DNA of 64,000 bases from Blastococcus sp. HT6-30. GTDB lineage: Bacteria; Actinomycetota; Actinomycetes; Mycobacteriales; Geodermatophilaceae. Below the pieces are notes generated by a model. That model saw nothing but the letters and a program-made list of their open reading frames with translations, was not told the DNA's origin and did not search any database. Shown piece by piece: positions 32,615-42,437 of the stretch. A program made the translations under genes and the position numbers. The first letter of the stretch is position 1. Each line of letters opens with the position of its first letter. The stretch spans positions 3,554,001 through 3,618,000 of the forward strand of contig NZ_CP155792.1 of the NCBI RefSeq assembly GCF_039729015.1. The letters are read 5' to 3'.

Positions 32615-33796
32615 CCCCGCCGGACGGCGCACCACCTCGACGACCACCCACAGCAGCGCGGCGGCGCGGAGGGCGACGGCGGCCCCGAGCACCGGGTAGG
32701 GCAGTCCCTCCCCGAAGCCGGAACGGGCCGCGAGGTGCGGGAACTCCACCGCGTGCACCAGGACGTCGCTGAGCACCACCGCGACGAACGGTGCGGCCCG
32801 GCGCAGGACCAGGGCCATGAGCGGCACCAGCCACAGCGTGTACTGCGGGGAGTAGACCTTGTTGGCCAGCACGAAGCAGATGAGCACGGGCAGCACGAGC
32901 TGCCACCACTGCTCTGGCTGCCGCCGACGGGCGCCCAGGACGACGACCGCCGCGGCGGCCGCCGCGAACACCGCCAGGCTCGACAGGCCCAGCACGGCCG
33001 GCCCGGGTTCCGGGCCGCCCAGCCGCGCGAGCAGGAACCAGAGGCTGTCGACGTGCATGCCGCGGTCGCCGCTGAGCTCGTAGAAGCGGTCCCAGCCGTC
33101 CGGGGCGAGCAGGTAGGCCGGCACGTGCACCGCTCCGAACACCAGCGCCGCCGCCGCGCCGTGCAGGAGGGCGGCTCGGGGACGGCGACCGGCCAGCAGA
33201 GCCAGCACGACCAGCGGCACCAGGAAACCGGGGAACACCTTCGCCGCCGCACCGAGCCCGGCCAGAACGCCCGAGGCGGTGTGCCGGCCGCGCAGGTGCA
33301 GGAGGACGGCCCCGAGCAGCGCGACGATCGGCAGCGTGTCCCAGTTGTAGAAGGCGTACAGGAACAAGGCCGGCGCCGCGGCCCACCACAGCAGCCGGCC
33401 CGGCCCCAGGCCCAGGCGCCGCAGCAGGACCAGGGCCACCAGCACCTCGACGACGACGAACAGGCCGTTGGTGGCCGAGAAGACCGTGACCGTCGCCTCG
33501 CCCGGCAGCGCATGGGCGAGGACGGCGGCCAGCCAGATGCGCACCGCGAGCACCGGCGGGTACTCCAGCGGCTCGGCTCCGTAGGGCCCCGCCCCCTCGT
33601 CCAGCCCCCGGCGGAACCACAGCGGGGTGACGTCGGAGTAGCAGTAGCCGTAGTACTGCTCGCCGTCGACCCAGCCACCGCCCAGGCACCGCACGCGGGC
33701 CCACCAGCCGCCGGCCAGCACGACCAGGGCGACCGCTGCCACGGCGACCAGCCGGGCCCGCCGCCCGCCGCCGCCCGGCACCCCGCCGCCGGACAT
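32552..33796 (-). CDS. Polytopic glycosyltransferase (GT87/DUF2029-like)
   Basis: A 414-residue membrane protein with about ten helices, resembling actinobacterial GT-C mannosyltransferases of the GT87/DUF2029 type that extend lipid-linked glycans on the outer face of the membrane. Landmarks are YPPVLAVRIW near residue 75, YAFYNWDTLPI near 142, GLGAAAKVFPGFLVPL near 175 and NKVYSPQYTLWL near 315, the last two typical of the family. GGGAGGGG seven bases before the ATG supports the start. Its tail overlaps the convergent PMT gene by 63 bp. Confidence 0.78.
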   Translation of the reverse strand: MSGGGVPGGGGRRARLVAVAAVALVVLAGGWWARVRCLGGGWVDGEQYYGYCYSDVTPLWFRRGLDEGAGPYGAEPLEYPPVLAVRIWLAAVLAHALPGEATVTVFSATNGLFVVVEVLVALVLLRRLGLGPGRLLWWAAAPALFLYAFYNWDTLPIVALLGAVLLHLRGRHTASGVLAGLGAAAKVFPGFLVPLVVLALLAGRRPRAALLHGAAAALVFGAVHVPAYLLAPDGWDRFYELSGDRGMHVDSLWFLLARLGGPEPGPAVLGLSSLAVFAAAAAAVVVLGARRRQPEQWWQLVLPVLICFVLANKVYSPQYTLWLVPLMALVLRRAAPFVAVVLSDVLVHAVEFPHLAARSGFGEGLPYPVLGAAVALRAAALLWVVVEVVRRPAGSPPGRQPVAEVESVPVQRDP

Positions 33797-33939
33797 CCGA
33801 TCCCCTCCCGTCGGCCGCCCCACGTCGAGCCGGGCGCGATGCAGGCATCCTCCCAGCCGGCGTGCAGCTCGGGGCGGCGGTGCGGCGCCGTGAGCAGCCG
33901 CACCGTTTGCTGCTCCCGGACGGGGGGCAGCCACGGTCG

Positions 33940-35655
33940 GTGCCACCGAGCCCCAGCAGCACCCACGAGACCAACCCCGCAGGCGGCTCCGCCGCCGTCC
34001 GCACCCGCCGCATCCGCGAGTTCACCCGCGACGTCCTCGGCTACGAGGAGCTCCGCCCCGGCCAGGAGCGCGCGATGCAGGCCGTCGTCGGCGGGCGCGA
34101 CACCCTCGCCGTCCTCCCCTCGGGAGCCGGGAAGACGGCGGTCTACCAGGTCGCGGGGCAGTTGCTCGACGGCCCGGTCGTCGTCGTCTCACCGCTCATC
34201 GCGCTGCAGCGCGACCAGGTCGAGCGGCTCACCGAGCTCTCCGGCGAGGCGGGGCGCGCGGCGCAGCTGAACTCCAGCCTGTCGGCCGGCGACCAGCGCG
34301 AGGCCCTGGAGGGCATCGGGAACGGAACGGTCCGCTTCCTCTTCCTCGCGCCCGAGCAGCTGACCAAGCCGGAGGTGGTCGACACGATCGCCGCGGCCGA
34401 GCCGGCGCTGCTCGTCGTCGACGAGGCGCACTGCGTCTCCGCCTGGGGCCACGACTTCCGCCCCGACTACCTGCGGCTGGGCGGCGTCATCGAGCAGCTG
34501 GGCCACCCTCCCGTCCTCGCGCTCACCGCCACCGCCGCGCCGCCGGTCCGCGCCGAGATCGTCGAGCAGCTGGGCATGCGGGAGCCGGAGATCGTCGTCG
34601 CCGGTTTCGACCGCCCGGAGATCCGGCTGGAGGTCGACCACTACGCCGACCCGCACACCAAGGAGCAGGGCCTGCTCGACCGGGTGGTCGCCGAGATCGG
34701 CGACGGCCGGGGGCCGGGCATCGTCTACAGCGCGACCCGCCGGGGCACCGAGGAGGTCGCCGCCGCGCTGGCCGCCCGCGGGCTGCGTGCTCGGGCCTAC
34801 CACGCGGGCCTCAAGAAGTCCGACCGTGAGGACACCCAGCGCGCCTGGATGGCGGACGAGCTCGACGTCGTCGTCGCCACCACCGCCTTCGGCATGGGCA
34901 TCGACAAGCCCGACACCCGATTCGTCATCCACGCCGAGCCGGCCGACTCCGTCGACAGCTACTACCAGGAGATCGGCCGCGCCGGCCGGGACGGAGAGCC
35001 CGCGCTCGCCGTCCTGGTCTACCGGCAGGAGGATCTCGGCCTGCGCCGGTTCTTCGCCGCCGGCGCACCCGCCGAGGAGGAGCTGCAGCAGGTGGCCGGC
35101 CTGGTCGCCGCCGCGCCGGCCGCGGGCCTCGACGACGGTGTGGACGTGAAGACCCTGCGCGAGGAGACCGGCCGCGCCGCCACACCGCTGGCCCGCGACC
35201 TGAACCTGCTCGAGCAGGTGTCCGCCGTCGTCGTGGACGAGGACGGCGCCGCGCACCCCGCCGAGGGCGCCCCGGCACCCGGCGACGCGGCCGCCGCCGC
35301 GCGGGAGCTCGCCGAGCACCACGAGAAGGTCGACCAGAGCCGGGTCGAGATGATGCGCGGCTACGCCGAGACCACCGAGTGCCGCCGGCAGTTCCTGCTG
35401 GGGTACTTCGGCGAGCAGCTGGACCAGCCGTGCGGCAACTGCGACAACTGCGCCGCCGGCACCGCCCACTCGCATCGCGAGGACGACGCCGACACCCCCT
35501 TCCCGGCCGAGACACCGGTGCAGCACAGCGAGTGGGGTGCCGGGATCGTCATGCGCGTGGAGGACGACCGGATCACCGTCCTGTTCGACGACGTCGGCTA
35601 CAAGACCCTCGCGCTGGCCGCGGTCCTGGACAACGACCTGCTCCGCCGCCGTTGA
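33940..35655 (+). CDS. recQ: RecQ-family ATP-dependent DNA helicase
   Basis: A 3'-5' DNA helicase of 571 residues from the chosen GTG. Motif I is LPSGAGKTAVYQ (59-70), motif II DEAH (161-164), motif VI QEIGRAGRDG near 350. The zinc-binding subdomain has Cys in ECRRQF and CGNCDNC near 480-510. A C-terminal SH3-like module (HSEWGAGIVMRVEDDRITVLFDDVGYKTL) replaces HRDC, as in other actinobacterial RecQ-like proteins. The start is uncertain; no good ribosome site was found and a GTG at 33862 is an alternative. Confidence 0.92.
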   Translation: MPPSPSSTHETNPAGGSAAVRTRRIREFTRDVLGYEELRPGQERAMQAVVGGRDTLAVLPSGAGKTAVYQVAGQLLDGPVVVVSPLIALQRDQVERLTELSGEAGRAAQLNSSLSAGDQREALEGIGNGTVRFLFLAPEQLTKPEVVDTIAAAEPALLVVDEAHCVSAWGHDFRPDYLRLGGVIEQLGHPPVLALTATAAPPVRAEIVEQLGMREPEIVVAGFDRPEIRLEVDHYADPHTKEQGLLDRVVAEIGDGRGPGIVYSATRRGTEEVAAALAARGLRARAYHAGLKKSDREDTQRAWMADELDVVVATTAFGMGIDKPDTRFVIHAEPADSVDSYYQEIGRAGRDGEPALAVLVYRQEDLGLRRFFAAGAPAEEELQQVAGLVAAAPAAGLDDGVDVKTLREETGRAATPLARDLNLLEQVSAVVVDEDGAAHPAEGAPAPGDAAAAARELAEHHEKVDQSRVEMMRGYAETTECRRQFLLGYFGEQLDQPCGNCDNCAAGTAHSHREDDADTPFPAETPVQHSEWGAGIVMRVEDDRITVLFDDVGYKTLALAAVLDNDLLRRR

Positions 35656-35763
35656 CGGCGGCCTCGACCTGCGGGACCGCGGCACCCGGTTCATGATCAT
35701 CCAGGAGACGACGGGTCAGCGCCTGCACCGGACGGGCAGGGACCCAGGAGAAGGAGCAGCAGC

Positions 35764-37419
35764 GTGAAGGTCCTGGGCATCAACGCGATCTACCACGACC
35801 CGGCGGCGGCGCTGGTCGTCGACGGGAAGGTCGTCGCCGCGGCGGAGGAGGAGCGCTTCAGCCGGCGCAAGCACGGCAAGCGGCCGCTGCCCTGGAGCGC
35901 CTGGGAGCTGCCGGAGCTGTCCGCGGCCTGGTGCCTCAAGGAGGCCGGCATCCGGCCCGAGGAGCTCGACGCCGTCGCCTACTCCTTCGACCCGGGACTG
36001 ATGACGACGCCCGAGGAGACCGGGCTGTTCGACGACGGCGACGTCATGCGCAAGAAGTACGCCGAGATGGCGCCGGACTTCCTGGCCCACGCGCTGCCCG
36101 GGCTCGACCCGGCGAAGGTCCGGTTCGTCAAGCACCACGTCGCGCACGCGGCCTCGGCCGGGCTGGCGGCCCCGCAGCGGCAGAACGCGGTCCTCGTCCT
36201 GGACGGCCGCGGCGAGGCGCACAGCCACCTCGCCGGGCGCTACGTCGACGGCGAGCTGCAGATCCTGGCCGGTCAGGCGCTCCCCCACTCCCTCGGCCTG
36301 ATGTACGAGGACCTGACCGACCACCTCGGCTTCCTGCGCAGCTCCGACGAGTTCAAGGTCATGGCGATGGCCAGCTACGGCAAGCCGCGCTTCGTCGGCG
36401 ACCTCGCCGAGCTCATCCGCGCCACCGACGACGGCGGCTTCCGCACCGAGAAGATCGACTTCACCGAGTTCGCCCCCCGCCTGGGCAAGGGCGACCAGTG
36501 GACCTCCGACCACGCCGACCTCGCCGCCAGCGTGCAGCAGCGGCTGGAGGAGGTGCTGATCGACCTGGCCCGCTGGGTGCACGAGCAGACCGGCGAGAAG
36601 ACCCTCACCCTGGCCGGCGGCACCGCGCTCAACTGTGTCGCCAACACCCGCATCCTGGCCGAGAGCCCGTTCGAGCAGGTCTGGGTGCAGCCGGCCGCCG
36701 GTGACGCCGGGACGGCGCTGGGTGCCGCCCTGCACGTGGCCCGCGAGCTCGGCGAGGACACCCAGCCGATGCCCGGCGCCGCGCTCGGCCGCGGGTGGAG
36801 CGACGACGAGATCGAGCAGGTGCTGCAGACCGCGGCGATCGACTACGAGCGCCCCGACGACGTCGCCGAGGCGGTGGCCGAGGTGCTGGCCGACAACGGC
36901 ATCGTCGCGTGGTTCCAGGGCCGCAGCGAGTACGGCCCCCGCGCGCTGGGCCACCGCTCCCTGATGGCCCACCCCGGCTTCGAGGCCAACCTCGAGCGGA
37001 TGAACGACGTCAAGGGCCGGGAGCAGTTCCGCCCGGTGGCGCCGATGGTGCTGCTGGAGAAGGCGCCGGAGATCTTCAGCCGTGGCCCGATCCCCTCGCC
37101 GTACATGCTGTTCGTGCACGACGTCGCGGAGGAGTGGCGCGACCGCATCCCGACCGTCACCCACGTCGACGGGACGGCGCGGATCCAGACCGTCGACCCG
37201 GAGACCCAGCCGCTGGTGCACCGGATGATCTCGGCGTTCGAGCGGCGCACCGGGCTGCCGGTCGTGGTGAACACCAGCCTGAACACCGCCGGGCGTCCGA
37301 TGGTCGACGACCCGCGCGACGCCCTCGAGTGCTTCGGCTCGGCGCCGGTCGACCTGCTGGCGATCGGCCCGTTCGTCGTCCGCCGGCCGAAGCCGACCCC
37401 CCGGCCGGGCCTGGACTGA
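35764..37419 (+). CDS. NodU/CmcH-type O-carbamoyltransferase
   Basis: A 551-residue carbamoyltransferase. The N-terminal Kae1-like domain has VKVLGINAIYHDPAAALV and KHHVAHAASA (metal-binding His pair near residue 125), and the C-terminal YrdC-like domain has FQGRSEYGPRALGHRSL and LNTAGRPMVDDP. Enzymes of this family move carbamoyl phosphate to a hydroxyl of a sugar or antibiotic. No biosynthetic cluster surrounds it, so the acceptor is unknown. GTG start with GGAG about ten bases upstream. Confidence 0.92.
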   Translation: MKVLGINAIYHDPAAALVVDGKVVAAAEEERFSRRKHGKRPLPWSAWELPELSAAWCLKEAGIRPEELDAVAYSFDPGLMTTPEETGLFDDGDVMRKKYAEMAPDFLAHALPGLDPAKVRFVKHHVAHAASAGLAAPQRQNAVLVLDGRGEAHSHLAGRYVDGELQILAGQALPHSLGLMYEDLTDHLGFLRSSDEFKVMAMASYGKPRFVGDLAELIRATDDGGFRTEKIDFTEFAPRLGKGDQWTSDHADLAASVQQRLEEVLIDLARWVHEQTGEKTLTLAGGTALNCVANTRILAESPFEQVWVQPAAGDAGTALGAALHVARELGEDTQPMPGAALGRGWSDDEIEQVLQTAAIDYERPDDVAEAVAEVLADNGIVAWFQGRSEYGPRALGHRSLMAHPGFEANLERMNDVKGREQFRPVAPMVLLEKAPEIFSRGPIPSPYMLFVHDVAEEWRDRIPTVTHVDGTARIQTVDPETQPLVHRMISAFERRTGLPVVVNTSLNTAGRPMVDDPRDALECFGSAPVDLLAIGPFVVRRPKPTPRPGLD

Positions 37420-37512
37420 ACGGTCGGCCCGCCGGGTCCGGACGCCGGGGCGGGGGTCGGCGTCGCCTCGGTGACGGTTCGGCAACGACCGTCGCTCGGT
37501 GGGGGGACGGCC

Positions 37513-37537
37513 GTTAGACCTGCTCGGACACGGGTAG
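37513..37537 (+). promoter_or_regulatory. Candidate general-stress sigma promoter
   Basis: GTTA (37513-37516), 15 bases, GGGTAG (37532-37537), close to the GTTT-N14/16-GGGTAT pattern of actinobacterial SigB/SigF-type promoters. It lies 57 bases before the DUF4383 gene. Confidence 0.45.
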
Positions 37538-37593
37538 CCCTCGGTCAGCCGCCGTCAGGACTTGGCGGGTCGACCACCGTGGGAGGACACATC

Positions 37594-38040
37594 ATGTCTG
37601 CAACATCCGGCAACACCGGCGCAGATCGCCGCGGCATGACCTGGCCGCAGATGCTGTCGCTGGCCATCGGCGCCATCTACCTGCTGGTGGGCATCGTCGG
37701 ATTCTTCATCACCGGGTTCGACAACTTCTTCGCCCACGACACCGACGAGACCATCGTCGGCTTCGAGATCAACCCGTTCCACAACGTCGTCCACATCGTC
37801 ATCGGCGCGGCCGGCCTCGCGCTGTCCCGGACGCTGTCCGGCGCCCGCACCTACGGGTGGCTGCTGGCGATCGGCTACGGCGCCGCGTTCGTGTACGGCC
37901 TGTTCGCCGTCGACGCCGAGTGGGACTTCCTGAGCGTGAACTGGGCCGACAACTGGCTGCACCTGGTGAGCGCCCTCGCCGGCCTGGCCATCGCGCTGGG
38001 CCCGGTCCGGGACGCCGTCACCGGCCGCACGCGCGCCTGA
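37594..38040 (+). CDS. DUF4383 membrane protein
   Basis: A 148-residue protein with four hydrophobic segments (about 20-40, 62-82, 88-108 and 122-142). The text MLSLAIGAIYLLVGIVGF, NPFHNVVHIVIGAAGL and NWADNWLHLVSALAGLAIAL is the DUF4383 signature, with conserved His in the second and fourth helices. Function unknown; such genes are common in stress-tolerant actinomycetes. GGGAGG before the ATG fixes the start, and a possible stress-sigma promoter precedes it. Confidence 0.9.
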   Translation: MSATSGNTGADRRGMTWPQMLSLAIGAIYLLVGIVGFFITGFDNFFAHDTDETIVGFEINPFHNVVHIVIGAAGLALSRTLSGARTYGWLLAIGYGAAFVYGLFAVDAEWDFLSVNWADNWLHLVSALAGLAIALGPVRDAVTGRTRA

Positions 38041-38048
38041 GCGAGGCT

Positions 38049-38126
38049 CCCGTCCCTTCGGGACGGGGCCGGCCCGGAGGAGCCGGGCCCACCGTCCACG
38101 CGGACGGCGGGGCCCGGCTCCTCCGG
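38049..38126. terminator. Tandem hairpins after the DUF4383 gene
   Basis: First hairpin: 8-bp arms CCCGTCCC/GGGACGGG (38049-38067) with a TTC loop. Second: perfect 17-bp arms (38074-38090 and 38110-38126) with a further internal stem. Together they are a very stable termination region, without a T-run. Confidence 0.8.
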
Positions 38127-38211
38127 TTCCCGGGCCCGGTTCCGCGCCGGCCGGGGAGATCGCGGGACCCCCGATGCGACGGCGATCACGCCCGGCGCTA
38201 CGTTGCCGGTC

Positions 38212-39423
38212 ATGGACTTCGCTCTCTCGCCCAAGGCCGAAGACGTCTGCGCCCGCGCGTGGGACTTCATGCGCGAGCACGTGTTCCCGGCTGAGCCCGT
38301 CTACGAGCAGTGGCGTGCCGAGCGCGGCCACGACAACCACGACCACCCGCCCGTGCTGGAGGACCTCAAGGCCGAGGCTCGCAAGCGCGGCCTCTGGAAC
38401 CTCTTCCACCACGAGGTCGGGGGGCTCTCCAACCTCGAGTACGCCTCGGTCGCCGAGATCACCGGCTGGTCGCCGACGATCGCCCCCGAGTCGATGAACG
38501 TCGGCGCGCCGGACACCGGCAACATGGAGACGCTCATGCTCTTCGGGACGCCGGAGCACAAGGAGCGCTGGCTGAACCCGCTCCTCGAGGGCGAGATCCG
38601 CTCAGGCTTCGCGATGACCGAGCCCGACGTCGCCAGCTCCGACGCCCGCAACATCCAGACCTCGATCGTCCGCGACGGCGACGAGTACGTGATCAACGGC
38701 CGCAAGTGGTGGACCTCCGGGGCCGCCGACCCGCGCTGCCAGATCTTCATCGTCATGGGCAAGACCGACCCCGACGGCCCGCCGCACCGCCAGCAGTCGA
38801 TGGTGCTCGTCCCCCGCGACACCCCGGGGCTGGAGATCATCCGGCACCTGCCCGTGTTCGGGTACCAGGACCAGCACGGCCACTCCGAGCTGCGCTTCAC
38901 CGACGTGCGCGTGCCGGTCAGCAACATCCTCTCCGGCGAGGGCGACGGCTTCATGATCGCCCAGGCACGGCTCGGCCCCGGCCGGATCCACCACTGCATG
39001 CGTGCCATCGGCATGGCCGAGCGCGCGCTGGCGCTGATGGTCGAGCGCAGCAAGAACCGCGTCGCCTTCGGCCGCCCGCTGGCCGAGCAGGGCACCGTGC
39101 GGGAGGCCATCGCGCTCTCCCGGATCGAGATCGACCAGGCCCGCCTCTACGTGCTGAAGACCGCCGACCTGATCGACAAGTACGGGGCGAAGGGTGCCCG
39201 CACCGAGATCTCGGCCATCAAGGTCGCCGCCCCGAAGGTCGCGCTGGACGTCATCGACCGCGCGATCCAGGTGCACGGCGGCGCCGGCGTCAGCAACGAC
39301 ACGGTGCTGGCCCGCTTCTACGCCAGCGCTCGCACGCTGCGCATCGTCGACGGCCCGGACGCGGTGCACATCCGCGGCGTCGCCAAGGAGGAGCTGGCGC
39401 GGGAGCGCCCCTTCGCCGGCTGA
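38212..39423 (+). CDS. Acyl-CoA dehydrogenase (ACAD10/11-like FadE)
   Basis: A 403-residue flavoprotein that introduces the first double bond in acyl-CoA beta-oxidation. FAD and substrate motifs are [13 protein letters not shown] near 138-150, [14 protein letters not shown] near 166-179, [19 protein letters not shown] near 283-301 and the C-terminal [26 protein letters not shown]. The histidine-rich N-terminus ([15 protein letters not shown]) is typical of the ACAD10/11-like branch. A -10 TACGTT ends seven bases before the ATG, so the mRNA is probably leaderless. Confidence 0.92.
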   Translation: MDFALSPKAEDVCARAWDFMREHVFPAEPVYEQWRAERGHDNHDHPPVLEDLKAEARKRGLWNLFHHEVGGLSNLEYASVAEITGWSPTIAPESMNVGAPDTGNMETLMLFGTPEHKERWLNPLLEGEIRSGFAMTEPDVASSDARNIQTSIVRDGDEYVINGRKWWTSGAADPRCQIFIVMGKTDPDGPPHRQQSMVLVPRDTPGLEIIRHLPVFGYQDQHGHSELRFTDVRVPVSNILSGEGDGFMIAQARLGPGRIHHCMRAIGMAERALALMVERSKNRVAFGRPLAEQGTVREAIALSRIEIDQARLYVLKTADLIDKYGAKGARTEISAIKVAAPKVALDVIDRAIQVHGGAGVSNDTVLARFYASARTLRIVDGPDAVHIRGVAKEELARERPFAG

Positions 39424-39439
39424 CCGAGGCCTGCACGAC

Positions 39440-39475
39440 CGGTGGCCCGGAACCGCGAGCGGTTCCGGGCCACCG
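39440..39475. terminator. Hairpin between convergent genes
   Basis: Perfect 17-bp arms (39440-39456 and 39459-39475) around a 2-base centre, immediately after the acyl-CoA dehydrogenase and before the 3' end of the small leftward gene. Confidence 0.78.
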
Positions 39476-39487
39476 CCGTCTCCGGAC

Positions 39488-39688
39488 TCAGGGGCTGAGC
39501 GTGGTGCCGAACGAGCCGCCCGCGAGCTTGCTCATCAGCTGAGTGCGGTCCAACCCCATCTCCGCCAGCGCGTCGCCGTCCCGATCGGTGTCGATCTGGC
39601 CACTGAAGCGCCCTTCCACCCGGTCGGCCGTGTCGTTGTCGCCCTCGGTGCGCAACACCCGCACCAGTTCCTGCGTGTCCAGCTTCAC
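39488..39688 (-). CDS. Small conserved-looking protein of unknown function
   Basis: A 66-residue acidic protein (LDTQELVRVLRTEGDNDTADRVE, then GLDRTQLMSKLAGG) with no recognised domain. I placed the start at a GTG because AAGGAGG lies exactly six bases before it; an ATG two codons earlier directly abuts that ribosome site and is unlikely to be used. The pattern of hydrophobic residues suggests two helices and a hydrophilic loop. Confidence 0.65.
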   Translation of the reverse strand: MKLDTQELVRVLRTEGDNDTADRVEGRFSGQIDTDRDGDALAEMGLDRTQLMSKLAGGSFGTTLSP

Positions 39689-39782
39689 CTGCATCCTCCT
39701 TCGTCGCCGCTGTGGCCGGAGTGTGGTGCGCGACACCGGCGGCCGCAACGGCGGCGGCCACGGGAACCGGGCAGCGGCAGGC

Positions 39783-39998
39783 TCAGCCGCGGCCGGCGCG
39801 GCGGACCAGGACGGCACCGACGCCCGCCAGCGCGAGGGCGACGAGCAGCTGGGCGATACCTACGCCCACCTGGTCGCTGGCGAACCACGTCGGTGACGAC
39901 ACGAGGAGCACGAAGGCGATCCCGAGGACGAGCAGCCCGACCAGGTGCTCACGGCGGGCGGGGCGGGAGACGGGCGTGCCGGAGGACGGGTCGGTCAT
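39783..39998 (-). CDS. Small membrane protein with two helices
   Basis: A 71-residue protein with a polar N-terminus (about 18 residues) and two hydrophobic helices (about 20-36 and 44-64), ending in VRRAGRG. The ATG follows GGAGG by about nine bases. No family recognised. The DNA between this gene and the small gene downstream (39689-39782) shows nothing else. Confidence 0.65.
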   Translation of the reverse strand: MTDPSSGTPVSRPARREHLVGLLVLGIAFVLLVSSPTWFASDQVGVGIAQLLVALALAGVGAVLVRRAGRG

Positions 39999-40032
39999 GC
40001 GCCCACCCTGCCAAACCGGTCCGCCCGGTGCG

Positions 40033-40551
40033 TCAGAGGCGGCAGACCATGGCGATCTCGTCGCGGTCGTCGCCGGGAGCGACCCGGATCGCACCGGGCA
40101 GCCGGCCGACCTCCCGGTAGCCGAGGCCCCGGTAGAACGCGTCCAGGCCGGTGCCCCCGCGGGCGGTCAGGTGGATGAACTCCCACCCCCGGTCCCGGGC
40201 GATGCGGTGCACCCCGTCCATCAGCACCCGGCCGAGCCCCTGACCCTGGCGCGAGGGGTGCACCTGCACCCGCAGGACGGTGCCCCAGTGGCGGCGCAGC
40301 GGGCTCAGCGACCCGACGATGCTCGCGAAACCCGCCGTCTCGCCGTCGACCTCGAGCAGGGCGAGCACGTTCCGACCGGAGTGGACGCCCTCCAGCAGCT
40401 TGTCGAGCAGCGGAACGACATCCTCCGGCGTCACCGGAGGCACGAGCCCGACGGCGCCCCCGGCATTGGTGACGTCGGTCCAGCAGGCGAGCAGCTCGGC
40501 GCGCAGCGCGGCGTCGACGCTGGCAACGGGCCGGACGGCAGCAGCGGGCAC
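40033..40551 (-). CDS. GNAT family N-acetyltransferase
   Basis: A 172-residue acetyltransferase. The acetyl-CoA pyrophosphate loop is VQVHPSRQGQGLGRVLMDG near residues 95-113, followed by GWEFIHLTARGGTGLDAFYRGLGYREVG, the usual fourth and fifth strands. The GTG start is weakly supported by a GGAG nine bases upstream. Substrate unknown. Confidence 0.85.
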   Translation of the reverse strand: MPAAAVRPVASVDAALRAELLACWTDVTNAGGAVGLVPPVTPEDVVPLLDKLLEGVHSGRNVLALLEVDGETAGFASIVGSLSPLRRHWGTVLRVQVHPSRQGQGLGRVLMDGVHRIARDRGWEFIHLTARGGTGLDAFYRGLGYREVGRLPGAIRVAPGDDRDEIAMVCRL

Positions 40552-40658
40552 CCGCTCATTCTCCGGGGCGGCCGGGACCGCCCGGGAACCGCCCCCGCTC
40601 CGGGCGCCTCGAACCCTTGCGGCACCCTGCTGCAGATCGCCGACGTGCACCGACCCGC

Positions 40659-42218
40659 TCAGCCCTGCTTCGTCGGCGGCTCGCCCTCTGCCAGGGCCTC
40701 CTCCGCACGGACGGGGTCGTAGGCGCAGGCGTCGGCGACCTCGGTGACCGCATCGGCCGGGTCCGGCTCCCCGTCGGGGGCAGTGTCGGCCGCGGGGTCG
40801 GTCCCGTCCGCGGGAGCCGGTGCCGGTGCCGTTGCCGGCGGGTCGATCGCCTCCTGGACCAGCTGCCGGATCCGGTCGTAATCGGGGTAGGCCGGATCGA
40901 TCAGGGGCGGGTCGAGCACCAGGCTGCGGATCTCGGCGTCCTTGACCAGGAAGGCCAGGTCCACGAAGTCGTCGAGCACCGAGCGCGGGATGTCGGTGCT
41001 GACGATGTCCTCGGTCGTCGCCGCCAGCCGCTGGTACCGCTGCAGGAGCGTCACCGGGTCCGCGGCGTCGACGATGGCGGAGACCGTGCACCGCTGCCGC
41101 GCCATGCGGTCGTAGTCGGTGAGGCCGAAGCGCCCACGGGCGAACTGCAGGGCGGTGAACCCGTCCATGTGCTTGTCCGGCCCCGGGGCGATGTAGTCGT
41201 CGGGCAGCTCACCGGTGCCCGGGTCGCCGTTGATCGGCACGTAGTAGTTGACGTTGACGGTGATCCCGCCGAGGGCGTCGACGAGCCGGCTGAACCCCTC
41301 CAGGTTCACCAGAACGAAGTAGTCGATGTCCAGGCCCAGCGCCTCGCCCACGCCGAGTTTCAGGAAGTCCGCGCCCGGGTCGTCGGTGGGGCCCAGGGCG
41401 TCGGGGTACCAGGCGGGGCCGTTGCGGTAGACGGCGTTGAGCAGGCTCTCGCTCTCGCTGCCGGCATCGAAGCCGTCGGGGTAAATCTCCCCCAGGGGGC
41501 TGTCGGCCGGGAAGGGCAGCTCCTGCAGGTTGCGCGGCAGGCTGATCAGGACGGTCTCGCCGGTTCCGGTGTCGACGCTCGCCACGATCACCGTGTCGGT
41601 GCGCACGCCCTCCCGGCCCTCGCCGCCGTCGCCCCCGAGCAGCAGCACGTTGACCCGGTCGCGGCCGCCGAAGAGCTCGGCGTCGTCCTCCGCGTCGTCG
41701 TCGGTGACGGTGACGGTCGCCGACCTGCGGTCGTCGTCGAACACGCCGGCGATGAGGTCCCGCGACGTCGCGGCCAGGTGCCCGGCGAAGGCGGCCGGGG
41801 CGGCGATCGCCGCGACGAGCACCGCCACCACCAACCCGCCGACGACGTGCCGTCCGCGGGAGGTCCGGGGCGGGACGAGCATCCGGTAGCCGGCCACCAC
41901 CACGACGACCCACAGCAGCGCCAGGACCCCGATGCCGACGATGGCCCAGAGCAGGACGTCGGTGTCGACGGCAGTGCGGGCGGCCAACCGCTGCCCGCCG
42001 GTGGCCAGCCAGACGCCGGCGGCCACGAGCAGCAGGAAGACGGTGAGGACGACGGCACCGAGCCGACGGCGCCCGGCCGCGAGGAAGCCGGTGCCCGGCA
42101 CCAGGGCACCCAGGACCGTCCAGCCCAGCGCTGCGCCGAAGCTGCGCTCCCGGGGGGGCCGGCGGACGCGGGATCCGCCCGCGGAACCGTCGACAGGGAG
42201 GTCCGGGCCGGCGCTCAC
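40659..42218 (-). CDS. LytR-CpsA-Psr (LCP) family cell-wall glycopolymer ligase
   Basis: A 519-residue membrane-anchored ligase that attaches teichoic acid, arabinogalactan or similar polymers to peptidoglycan. Three to four N-terminal hydrophobic segments (about 28-170) precede the extracellular LCP domain: VNVLLLGGDGGEG, RTDTVIVASVD, ISLPRNLQELPFP and FARGRFGLTDYDRMARQRC, which hold the Asp and Arg residues that bind the polyprenyl pyrophosphate. The C-terminal tail is Pro/Asp/Ala-rich and unfolded. GTG start chosen; upstream in-frame sequence looks non-coding. Confidence 0.88.
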   Translation of the reverse strand: MSAGPDLPVDGSAGGSRVRRPPRERSFGAALGWTVLGALVPGTGFLAAGRRRLGAVVLTVFLLLVAAGVWLATGGQRLAARTAVDTDVLLWAIVGIGVLALLWVVVVVAGYRMLVPPRTSRGRHVVGGLVVAVLVAAIAAPAAFAGHLAATSRDLIAGVFDDDRRSATVTVTDDDAEDDAELFGGRDRVNVLLLGGDGGEGREGVRTDTVIVASVDTGTGETVLISLPRNLQELPFPADSPLGEIYPDGFDAGSESESLLNAVYRNGPAWYPDALGPTDDPGADFLKLGVGEALGLDIDYFVLVNLEGFSRLVDALGGITVNVNYYVPINGDPGTGELPDDYIAPGPDKHMDGFTALQFARGRFGLTDYDRMARQRCTVSAIVDAADPVTLLQRYQRLAATTEDIVSTDIPRSVLDDFVDLAFLVKDAEIRSLVLDPPLIDPAYPDYDRIRQLVQEAIDPPATAPAPAPADGTDPAADTAPDGEPDPADAVTEVADACAYDPVRAEEALAEGEPPTKQG

Positions 42219-42437
42219 GCGCCGACCGTCGCCATGCGCTGCCGGGTCATGCCACGATGATCGCACCGTTGCGCGGCAGAAGGGTCGCTCGGAGAGATGC
42301 CTGCGGGCGGCAAGTGCCGCTCCCTGTGCTGGGTGAGGGGTAGCGGCGGGCCGAACGGGGAACCCCTCGACGAGCACGCCCGAAGGTCACGCCGCACAGG
42401 TCACGACGGCGCAGTTCGAGTCCACCCGGAGGCCCCC

